Assembly (NCBI RefSeq): GCF_029168945.1
Contig: NC_083604.1
Location: 68,960,211 to 69,024,210, forward strand
DNA from: Cannabis sativa
Taxonomy: Eukaryota > Streptophyta > Magnoliopsida > Rosales > Cannabaceae
Direction of reading: 5' to 3'
Length of the DNA stretch: 64,000 nt
Part shown: piece by piece, positions 24,126-32,887 of the stretch
Numbering within the stretch: the first letter of the stretch is position 1
Layout: the number at the start of each line of letters is the position of its first letter
Translations under genes and position numbers: made by a program
The notes under the pieces: generated by a model
What the model saw: the letters and a program-made list of their open reading frames with translations, nothing else
Told to the model about the DNA's origin: nothing
The model's database searches: none

Positions 24126-24165
24126 CTTCTTCTTCTTCTTCTTCTTCTTCTTCTTCTTCTTCTTC
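24126..24165 (+). repeat. (TTC)n microsatellite in the bHLH leader
   Basis: Uninterrupted TTC triplets, with imperfect CTT units before it from 24100. CT-rich leader repeats are common near plant transcription starts. Confidence 0.85.
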
Positions 24166-24437
24166 GTTGATTTACACACATTTAAATTAAAGTGCTTTTA
24201 ATTTTGAAATTTTTAGTAATTCTTCTCTTTCTGTTGGGATCTTAATTAGGATGAAAATACTATTTAAGTGTTTTCTTTTGGTATCTGTAATTATATATGT
24301 TTTAACTTTTTTTTTCTTCTAATAATTTTTGCAGAGTACCTTCCTCCTATTAATAAAGATAGATCTGGGTTTGCTTTATATTTGCTTTAACATTCAAGAA
24401 GCTTAGAAACAAAGCAACAAAATCCAGGTGTACTTTA

Positions 24438-26423
24438 ATGGAAATCTCATCAGCCAAATGGATATCTGAACTGGTAAGACGATATTTAATTTGAATACAT
24501 TCCCACTCAACTTCTTATCATATAGAAAACTATAATAAAAATATCATCGGAATTGTTTGATTAATTAATTTATGATTTTATTAAATGGTAAATTTATAGG
24601 AAATGGAAGATCCCTCTAATATCTTCGAGCAATATGAAGTGGACTACTCACTTGATGACCTTAATTTCCAGTCATTTTCTTCTGAGAGCTACTCATCTTA
24701 CCCCCAAAATTTCGTCCAACAAAATCCACAAAACCTAAGTACTTCAACTCTAGATCATCAACATGATCAAACTCCTCCTCAAACTCAAACTGAGTCATCT
24801 TTCGAAAGGCCATCCAAACAGTTCAAAACAAACAATTGGAATAGTAATAATAATAATTACTCTTGCACCACAACAACAACAACTACTACCAATGATCAAA
24901 TCAGCACAAGGGCTTCATCTTCTTCCTCATCCCAGCTCATTTCATTCGAAAAGTATGCGAAATCGGCCTCAGCCACGCCCGAGATTAATAATCATGCTGC
25001 TGCTACTACTCTTAATAATAATGTTAAGCCAAAAGACGAGCCAGGCTTCATTAATGGATATAATATGGTTTTCAGTCCTTATGAAACACATCATCAGAAT
25101 TATTGTTCAGTACCAAATAATAATAATAATAAATATGGTAATGTTCAAGGTGTGAAGAGGCCTTTGGGTGTTTCATTAATGGCTACTAGATCCCCTTTAC
25201 ATGCTCAAGATCATGTTATTGCTGAAAGGAAGCGCCGAGAAAAGCTTAGTCAGCGATTCATAGCTCTTTCTGCTGTAGTTCCTGGCTTAAAGAAGGTATA
25301 TATTATTATTACTAATATTAATTTTTGCTTCATAAATATTAATTATTAATTAGTTAATTTGTATATCTACTTGCAAAATAATATTAATTATCCATCTTGA
25401 AATCAATATTATGCTAGGGTTAAGATTCGGTTGTCTTATATATAAAAACAAAATGATTTGTTCTCTTATTGGATGCAAATGGAGTTAATCATATATATAT
25501 ATATATATATATATATTGAATAATATTTACTAATTTTTAATGAAATTAAACCACGTGACTAATAAATTAAACATTTCTATATTGGAATGAATGAATAGAT
25601 ATAATATATAGCTAGAGTCCATTATTGCTACTTTCAATGAGTATATATGTATAGTTTATTTATTTTGGAATCAAGCTAGATATTTAGAGTGATCTTAACT
25701 CATCAGATCGTAAAATTAATTAGCACGCCTACATTAATTACAACACATTTTTTTTTTCTATTAAATTTATATATTGTTAATTAATATATATATAGATGGA
25801 CAAAGCTTCTGTTCTTGGAGATGCAATTAAGTACATAAAAAATCTTCAAGAACGTTTGAACACACTTGAGGAACAATCAGCAAAGAAGACAGTGGAATCA
25901 GTTGTTTTCATCAAGAGATGTCACCTCTCGGCCGACGATGAAACGTCGTCGTCTGACGAGAATTTCAACAGCAACTCGAATCAGCCACTTCCAGAAATAG
26001 AAGCAAAAGTTTCAGACAAGGACGTACTCATAAGAATCCATTGTGAGAAGCATAAAGGGTGCTTGGCCAATATACTAAGCCAAGTAGAGAAGCTTCACCT
26101 CACCATTCTCAACACCAGTGTTTTACCATTTGGAGGCTCTACTACTCATATTACTATTGTTGCTAAGGTAATAATAATAATAAATTAGTCTTATTAGTTT
26201 TAATTAAACCCTCAATATAAATTAATAAACTCGATTAAATTATATAACTTAATTCTAATTTGCATGTACATTTATATATGCTATTTTAATTTGTATTTGT
26301 TAATTTATTAGTGACTTAATCTCACAAATATTTTTTGATAATAATTTGTAGATGGATGTGGAGTACGACATGAAAGTGAAGGATTTAGTACGAAATCTAA
26401 GACAGACATTACTCGGCAACTGA
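24438..26423 (+). CDS. bHLH transcription factor, subgroup IVa (bHLH18/19/25-like)
   Basis: Four coding exons: 24438-24473, 24600-25295, 25796-26167 and 26352-26423, all joined in phase 0 with GT/AG introns, giving about 391 residues. Start MEISSAKWISEL is the conserved N-terminus of this subgroup and decides the start. Exon 2 has acidic and N/T/S-rich low-complexity parts. The bHLH domain (about 217-271) carries HVIAERKRREKLSQRF, the His-Glu-Arg residues that contact E-box/G-box DNA, and helix 2 MDKASVLGDAIKYIKNLQ. The intron falls in the loop between them. The C-terminus (about 313-391, VLIRIHCEKHKGCLANIL) is the ACT-like domain. Subgroup IVa members include Arabidopsis NAI1 and bHLH18/19/25 and the Medicago TSARs, acting in ER-body formation, jasmonate/iron responses or triterpene synthesis. 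Which role applies here is unknown. It looks intact. Confidence 0.93.
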
Positions 26424-27111
26424 CTATAGATTCGTTCGGATACATCTTAAGTACTTTATAGATTTATTGTGATCTCATGACTAGGAAAATAATCGGTTGA
26501 TCTCTCAATTTCAAATGTTTGTTTTTCTCGAGACTTTTTTTGGAAGAAAAGAAGATGCCCTAGCAACCTAACATCGTGTCTCAGCACAGTACCCCACCAC
26601 TAACCATAATCATCATCATGAGAATTGAGGACTTCAATCATCAACTCTGCCAAGTTTTCATTTTTGCAGGTAGGGTTTTGTCACATTTTTATGTGTCGTT
26701 TTTGCGTGGTTGACCGTTGACCATGTTCACCTATTATACCCACGTGCTATATTTGAAAGCTTGGCAGCTTTTTTCCCAGAGAGATTTCATTAGAGGTTTT
26801 TGACTTTTCAACAACAGACACCTCTTTTTTTTCTCTCCAATTCTTTTGAGTACGTCCCTCGTATATATATTATGGTATATTTACAATAGTTATATCCATC
26901 TGAATTAAATTGAGAGACAAAAAAAAAAAAATAGGCACTCGGTTTCTTTGAGTTTTTACATTTGTTGTGTTACAAGAAATAATTCCTTTTTGAGGTCCTC
27001 TAGCTAGGCCTTTTGTGTGTAGTGTAAACTTCTTTGTTAATTGTGTTATGTAAACTTTCCATTATAATAAATTAATTAATTCTAATTTAATGTCTTTTTA
27101 TTTAATTGTTG
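26424..27111 (+). other. 3' flank of the bHLH gene
   Basis: Contains the presumed 3' UTR and the interval to the copia insertion. Two W-box cores TTGACC sit back to back at 26710-26715 and 26717-26722, with a further TTTGACTTTT near 26797. A poly(A) signal cannot be chosen with certainty; aataaa occurs near 27066. Confidence 0.45.
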
Positions 27112-27116
27112 AATAT

Positions 27117-27336
27117 AGTTGATTCTCATAAGCAGAATCACAAACAGAGAAAGAGAGAAAGAAGGAAAGGGAAATCAAGTGATCTTTTCATTATCTCAAA
27201 GGAGTTTACAAGCAGCATATATATACTGAAGAGAAAGCCCATAAGAGAGCTGTAACAACCTAACAGAAAGTCTAACAACCTTAACTAACTCTGACAGTTA
27301 GTTACTTAATCACAGCTATCACTAACTTCCTCAACA
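27117..27336 (-). repeat. 3' LTR of the young copia element
   Basis: 220 bp; holds the last 31 bases of the gag-pol frame. It differs from the other LTR only at the aacaacc/aacagcc position (near 27279 versus 31782). Confidence 0.95.
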
Positions 27337-30300
27337 TGCCCCCTCAAGGTGTTCGGGAAGTATTCCATGGACAACTTGCTACATAGAAAATTAAACTTAG
27401 GAAATGTGAGAGCTTTTGTGAACATATCTGCAGGCTGCTCTTCAGAAGGTATATAAGAAACTTCGATTTGCTTGTTTAAAACAAGATCACGAACATAGTG
27501 CACATCCACTTCTATGTGCTTTGTTCTGGAGTGAAAAACAGGATTAGAGGCAAGCATTTGAGCTCCCTGATTGTCACACCAAAGTTTAGGTTTTTGAGGC
27601 AAAGTGAGGCCAAGTTCATTGAGAACCGATGTGATCCAAACTAACTCTGTGGCAGTAGTAGATAAGGCCCTGTATTCTGACTCAGTGCTCGATCTAGACA
27701 CTGCTTTTTGTTTCCTGGAAGCCCAAGTAATTAAATTGCCTCCTAACATAATACAAAAACCAGTAACCGATTTCCTGTCAATGATGTCACATGCCCAGTC
27801 GGCATCAGAAAATCCCTCCAGAGAAAGCCATTTAGCTGGTTTAAAAACAAGACCCCGATGTAATGTGCCATGAATATATCGTAGAACCCTCTTGCAAGCA
27901 CACCAGTGAGCTAGAGTAGGAGATTGCATATACTGACTTAGTTTATTAACAGCAAAAGACAAGTCAGGCCGAGTGAGTGTCAAATATTGCAAAGCACCTA
28001 CAGTACTTCGATAGAGTGTGGGGTCTGAAAAATCATCACTAGGTGTTGTAGTTAACTTGTAGCCAGGGGTCATTGGAGTGGTACACGACTTGGAATCCAA
28101 CATATTGGTTTTCCTGAGAATGTCATGAGCATATTTTGCTTGACACAGATGAAGTTGAGAACCTTGTCTTGAGACTTCAAAGCCTAAGAAGTAGCTCACT
28201 GGTCCAAGAATCTTGAGAGCAAATTGCTGATTCAAATGAAGAATCAATTGTTGGATAGTAGTAGAATTAGCACCAGTGATAAGGATGTCATCCACGTACA
28301 CAAGAACCAAAGTCAGTTGACTGTTTTTATTTTGAAAAAACAATGAACTGTCAGAAACTGAATTTGTGAAACCCCATGATTCCAAGACTTGTTTGAGCTT
28401 GTCATACCATGCCCGTGGTGCTTGCTTAAGCCCATAGATAGCTTTATGTAACTTGCAAACATGATTAGGGTAGGTCTCATCAACATAGCCTTGAGGTTGA
28501 TACATATAAACCGTTTGTTTGAGGTCTCCATTCAAGAAAGCATTGTTGACATCCAACTGTTGAATTTCCCAACCAAAAGTGACAGCAAGAGTGAACATAA
28601 TTCGTATGGTGCTGGCCTTGACCACAGGACTAAAGGTATCAAAGTAATCCACTCCAGGTGTTTGCTGAAATCCTTTGGCAACAAGCCTGGCTTTGCATTT
28701 GTCCAAAGAACCATCTGCCTTCAACTTCTTCTTGTAAACCCATTTGTTCTCAACAATGTACATATCATCTGTGTAAGGTACAAGTGTCCATGTACCATTT
28801 CTTTTAAGGGCATAATATTCATTATCCATAGCTTTATTCCACCTTGGTGATTGCAGGGCCTGTTTAACACTTTTTGGTTCACTAAAATCATCATTAGTCA
28901 TAGTCAATTCAGCTGCTAAAATTTTTGGTTTAGTGATGCCATTTTTAGAGCGAGTTCGCATAGGATGTATGTTGGATATCTGTGTAGGAGCAGTGGGTAA
29001 AGCAGGGATAGGAGGCAGGGTAGAAGTTGAAGACTCAGGTGTAACATTGTGAGAGGCATTAGGATGGACATGTGTGGAATCAACACTGTTGGTATGATGA
29101 CCAGAAAAGGGAGGGTATATAGGATGTGGGAAACCAGGAGGATGAGAATGAGATGCAAGAGAAGTAGCTGATGTTGGTTCAGGGGTCATAGAGGGTGTGA
29201 GAGGAGTCTGGTGTGTTGCTTGTGGCAGTGGCAAAAACTGAGGCAGACAGATGTTGTGATCTGGTGTAGGTGTAGGAGTGGTAAATAGAGATTTGTAAGG
29301 GAAACAAGTCTCATCAAAGGTAACACTCCTAGCAATATACAATCGGCCAGATGGATGTAAACATCGATAACCCTTGTGAGCAGGGCTATAGCCTAAAAAT
29401 AGACAAGCTGAAGTTTTGAAATTAAATTTGTTAGAGTTGTAAGGTCTGAGAAAAGGAAAGCAAACACAACCAAAGACTTTAAGAAAGTTGTAATCGGGTC
29501 TGGTGTGAAAAAGAAATTGGTAAGGGGTTGTATAATTTCGTTTTTGAATAGGTAATCTATTTATCAGATAGGCTGCAGAGGTGACAGCATCCCACCAAAA
29601 CTTTAATGGTAAATCAGCTTGGGCTAAGAGAGTGAGAGCCATCTCAGTGAGATGTCGATGCTTTCTCTCTGCTTTCCCTTGCTGTTGATGGGTGTGTGGG
29701 CAGGGATGTCTGAATACAAACCCGAGTTTAAGTAACACAGGTTTGAGGGGGCGATATTCACCACCCCAATCAGCTTGTAGGGTCTTTATCTTGCATCCAA
29801 ATTGCCTCTCAACATATGCACTAAATTGCAGAAAAATGCTGGGAGTATCAGACTTAAGTTTGAGAGGAAAAACCCAAGTATATCGTGTAAATTCATCAAG
29901 AAAATGTATATAATACTTGTAGCCTTCTGTTGAGGGCTCATGAGATGGCCCCCATAGATCTGTATGGACTATATCAAAAGGAGCTTTAGCCATATTTGCA
30001 GAGGAATGAAAGGTAAATTGGTGTAATTTGCCAAGTTGACAAGCATTACAAAAGTCAATGGTGGAATTGGAAATGTGCAAATGACTAAGAATTTTACTCA
30101 AAACATGTTTATTAGGATGGCCAAGTCTTTTGTGCCAAAGATTTACAACAGAGGAATCTTTATTACAAGTATTCGAATGAGAGCTAGTAGCACTCGGTTG
30201 TGTCATGAAGACTTGAGCTGAAGGGGAAGGCTTGGTTCTGCAAGAAGTGTTTTGGACAGGGGACTGATTGTGGAGATGGTACAGTCCATCTTTAAGAGTG

Positions 30301-31598
30301 CCCTGAAGAAGATGCTTCTTCGAATCCTTGTCCTTGACAAAACAAAGATCAGGTGTAAATTCAATGGTTACATCATTGTCTTTGGTAAATTGGGAAATGC
30401 TAATAAGGTTCTTGGAAATGGCAGGCACATGTAAAATATTTTTAAGATAAAGAACTCTATCAGCAGGAAATGAACTATGACCAATGTTAGAAATGTGAAG
30501 TTTAGAGCCATTACCTACTACCATCTTTTCTTTGCCTTTGTACGATGTTCTTTGCAGGAGATTGGTGGCATCTGGTGTAACATGATTTGATGCCCCACTA
30601 TCAAGATACCAGCCATCATCAGGAGGAGCTGCAGAGAAGGCAACATGAGCTTGGGGATTTGATTCAGTGGGAGGGGAGACATTGTCATCAAGCCCTGTGA
30701 AACTAACATCAAAGCGTCGATAGCAGCGCTGTACAGTGTGGCCAGATCTACCACACAATTGACAAATTACTCGAGAGTTACTCGAGTTCCCTCTACCTCT
30801 AGAGGCTCCATTGCCTCTGCCTCTGCCACGGTTGGAATTGTTCGAGTGACCAGAGGTAGGGGGTCGACTGGTCTGGGAATAGCCAGTTGACTGTGACTTC
30901 TTGGCTTGAGTAAGGTGAGCTTGGGGTGCATTGAGATCCAACAAGGCTGTAGATTGAGTTAACTCAAGACGCATTTCATGATTTTGTAACATAAACTGCA
31001 CTTCTTGAAGAGTGAGTTTATCTTTGGAGGTCAAATTGACCACAACTGACTCGTACTCATGGCCAACTCCAGCAAGAACATACAAGATCAATTGTTCTTC
31101 AGAAACCGAATTTCCAGCAGCGCGAAGACCATCAGCATAGCCTTTCATTTTGAGCATATACTCATCAATGGACAGAGATCCTTTCTTTGTGTTTTGGAGG
31201 AGAGACATGAGATGAATCATGCGAGCCTTGGAGCGAGTATTGAATAATTGCTCCAATGTTTCCCAGATATCAGCAGCCGATTCACAATGCACAATATGAC
31301 CAATCATTGGTTCAGAAATCGATGACATAAGCCAAGATAAAAGAAATTGATCCAGACGCATCCAAGTATGAAAATCAGGATTACGTACCATAGTAGAAGA
31401 ACCAGGAGACTCTGGTACGGTTGGATTGGGCCGTGGATGTCTCCGAAGTAAGATATCTTCAAGATCGTGAGCTCTAATGGCGGGAAGAACCTGTGACCGC
31501 CAAAAAAAATAGTTGCTTCGATCTAATCTTAATGGAGGTAAGAACATGGTGGTTGGAACCACAGTGGGACTGGTGTAGGTATTTGCAGAGATCGCCAT
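27306..31598 (-). CDS. Copia gag-pol polyprotein, intact (1430 aa)
   Basis: One uninterrupted frame with all domains in copia order. Gag has LDRSNYFFWRSQVLPAI near residue 26 and CCHC knuckle CQLCGRSGHTVQRC near 280. Protease has WYLDSGASNHVT near 330. Integrase has the HHCC region (HKRLGHPNKH .. CNACQLGK), then the core with HTDLWGPS, QADWGGEY and the Glu in GKAERKHRH. Reverse transcriptase has DVNNAFLNGDL, YGLKQAPRAWY and the catalytic YVDDILITG. RNase H has FSDADWA, STESEYRAL and CDNQGA. All key catalytic residues seen are present. Start MAISANTY lies only 8 bases after the PBS, so the leader is very short. The frame runs 31 bases into the 3' LTR. It makes particles, cDNA and the integrase for its own transposition. 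It is potentially functional. Confidence 0.95.
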   Translation of the reverse strand: MAISANTYTSPTVVPTTMFLPPLRLDRSNYFFWRSQVLPAIRAHDLEDILLRRHPRPNPTVPESPGSSTMVRNPDFHTWMRLDQFLLSWLMSSISEPMIGHIVHCESAADIWETLEQLFNTRSKARMIHLMSLLQNTKKGSLSIDEYMLKMKGYADGLRAAGNSVSEEQLILYVLAGVGHEYESVVVNLTSKDKLTLQEVQFMLQNHEMRLELTQSTALLDLNAPQAHLTQAKKSQSTGYSQTSRPPTSGHSNNSNRGRGRGNGASRGRGNSSNSRVICQLCGRSGHTVQRCYRRFDVSFTGLDDNVSPPTESNPQAHVAFSAAPPDDGWYLDSGASNHVTPDATNLLQRTSYKGKEKMVVGNGSKLHISNIGHSSFPADRVLYLKNILHVPAISKNLISISQFTKDNDVTIEFTPDLCFVKDKDSKKHLLQGTLKDGLYHLHNQSPVQNTSCRTKPSPSAQVFMTQPSATSSHSNTCNKDSSVVNLWHKRLGHPNKHVLSKILSHLHISNSTIDFCNACQLGKLHQFTFHSSANMAKAPFDIVHTDLWGPSHEPSTEGYKYYIHFLDEFTRYTWVFPLKLKSDTPSIFLQFSAYVERQFGCKIKTLQADWGGEYRPLKPVLLKLGFVFRHPCPHTHQQQGKAERKHRHLTEMALTLLAQADLPLKFWWDAVTSAAYLINRLPIQKRNYTTPYQFLFHTRPDYNFLKVFGCVCFPFLRPYNSNKFNFKTSACLFLGYSPAHKGYRCLHPSGRLYIARSVTFDETCFPYKSLFTTPTPTPDHNICLPQFLPLPQATHQTPLTPSMTPEPTSATSLASHSHPPGFPHPIYPPFSGHHTNSVDSTHVHPNASHNVTPESSTSTLPPIPALPTAPTQISNIHPMRTRSKNGITKPKILAAELTMTNDDFSEPKSVKQALQSPRWNKAMDNEYYALKRNGTWTLVPYTDDMYIVENKWVYKKKLKADGSLDKCKARLVAKGFQQTPGVDYFDTFSPVVKASTIRIMFTLAVTFGWEIQQLDVNNAFLNGDLKQTVYMYQPQGYVDETYPNHVCKLHKAIYGLKQAPRAWYDKLKQVLESWGFTNSVSDSSLFFQNKNSQLTLVLVYVDDILITGANSTTIQQLILHLNQQFALKILGPVSYFLGFEVSRQGSQLHLCQAKYAHDILRKTNMLDSKSCTTPMTPGYKLTTTPSDDFSDPTLYRSTVGALQYLTLTRPDLSFAVNKLSQYMQSPTLAHWCACKRVLRYIHGTLHRGLVFKPAKWLSLEGFSDADWACDIIDRKSVTGFCIMLGGNLITWASRKQKAVSRSSTESEYRALSTTATELVWITSVLNELGLTLPQKPKLWCDNQGAQMLASNPVFHSRTKHIEVDVHYVRDLVLNKQIEVSYIPSEEQPADMFTKALTFPKFNFLCSKLSMEYFPNTLRGHVEEVSDSCD

Positions 31599-31619
31599 GG
31601 TCGCCTGCTCTTGATACCA

Positions 31620-31839
31620 AGTTGATTCTCATAAGCAGAATCACAAACAGAGAAAGAGAGAAAGAAGGAAAGGGAAATCAAGTGATCTTTTCATTATCTC
31701 AAAGGAGTTTACAAGCAGCATATATATACTGAAGAGAAAGCCCATAAGAGAGCTGTAACAACCTAACAGAAAGTCTAACAGCCTTAACTAACTCTGACAG
31801 TTAGTTACTTAATCACAGCTATCACTAACTTCCTCAACA
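31620..31839 (-). promoter_or_regulatory. 5' LTR / promoter of the young copia element
   Basis: The 5' LTR for minus-strand transcription. It contains tatatatatgc (minus strand, near 31727-31717), a probable TATA box. Transcription would run toward the 3' end of the bHLH gene. Confidence 0.8.
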
Positions 31840-31844
31840 AATAT

Positions 31845-32735
31845 TATATTAATTTAATGTGTTTAATTTCTTGCCCATTTTGGATCGACCAAGTTGGAGT
31901 TTTATACTTTTAATTGCAAATTTGGACATCTTACTGAATTGGATAATGTCGCATCTGTTCATGTCTTATATGAGTATAATTATTGATAAATTATATGATC
32001 TATATTTACTTATTTAAGGGTGTGAGACTTATTGTCTCACCAAATTTATAAAAATATATCGAAATATTTGAACAAAATCAAGTATGGTTTAATGACGTAC
32101 GTGAGATATATGATTGTAACAGTTGTAGGCACATCAATAGATCCAATCAATTTTTTTTATAAACAATTAATAATTAAATATTGCTAAAATTGGAGACAAG
32201 GGAAGGCCTACTAAAGATTATGTGATCTACTAGTTTAAGGGGCAGACATGCACTATGTCTAATATATATCGCCTTATCTCCTCAAACATCATATATATAT
32301 TGCAAGAACGAACTTATTCATATATTTAAATTCATCAATTTTGATTAATTTTACTATAATAATCAGTTTGTTTAGTTGTATACCTGTAATATATATGTGT
32401 CATCGAATTATGAAGTTATTATTATTATTATGAAGCTTTTCATATTTAATCTATGACACCTACTTTATTTAATTTTTTATACATTGTTATTATATGTGCC
32501 CATGTAGCTTGATTTGTACTTGCAATTAATATCTTTGATTTAACTATTAGATCTGGTGAATAAAAAACCATTAAGACTTCACTTACAATTTCATTTGGAG
32601 GACCTAATTTTATATATGTAATTAAATAAACATATCTATCTTTGAAACATAAATATGATCAATTCACACATAATTTCTCATGTTTAATCTGACCCTATTA
32701 AATTAATATACATTATAAATGTTTTTATATATATA
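31845..32735. other. AT-rich intergenic DNA
   Basis: No gene, terminal repeat or tandem array was recognised. Confidence 0.5.
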
Positions 32736-32887
32736 TGTTAGAATATTAGTTGTAAAAATTAGGATAAATTGGGTTTAATTATTTCTTATTTGTATTTAGT
32801 AGTTTCCCATTTATTCTCCTAATTTTGTATATAAATATATACTATTCTATGAAATACAATACACAATTTTATCCACTATTTGCTACA
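32736..32887 (+). mobile_element. 5' LTR of a decayed second copia element
   Basis: Starts TGTTAGAATATTAG and ends ..ttgctaca. It is followed at once by a perfect PBS TGGTATCAGAGCC (32888-32900), complementary to initiator tRNA-Met. tataaatatata near 32829 may be the TATA box. The matching 3' LTR is not present. Confidence 0.7.

Larger units (their letters stand above)
27117..31839 (-). mobile_element. Complete young Ty1/copia retrotransposon
   Basis: Two 220-bp LTRs (27117-27336 and 31620-31839) differ at one position by eye. A 5-bp duplication aatat flanks the element (27112-27116, 31840-31844). On the minus strand the right LTR is followed at once by a PBS TGGTATCAAGAGC (31619-31607), like initiator tRNA-Met. 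The single ORF is intact. A polypurine tract ccttgagggggca (27349-27337) abuts the left LTR. Small size, short LTRs and a single ORF fit the Ale group (inference). The inner LTR ends are AGTTG/CAACT rather than canonical, in both copies. Confidence 0.95.

Noticed and set aside
23990..24181. Arg/Glu-rich open frame on the minus strand
   Set aside because: It is the complement of the TTC microsatellite in the bHLH leader.
27604..31247. Plus-strand open frames within the copia element
   Set aside because: Antisense shadows of the intact gag-pol frame.
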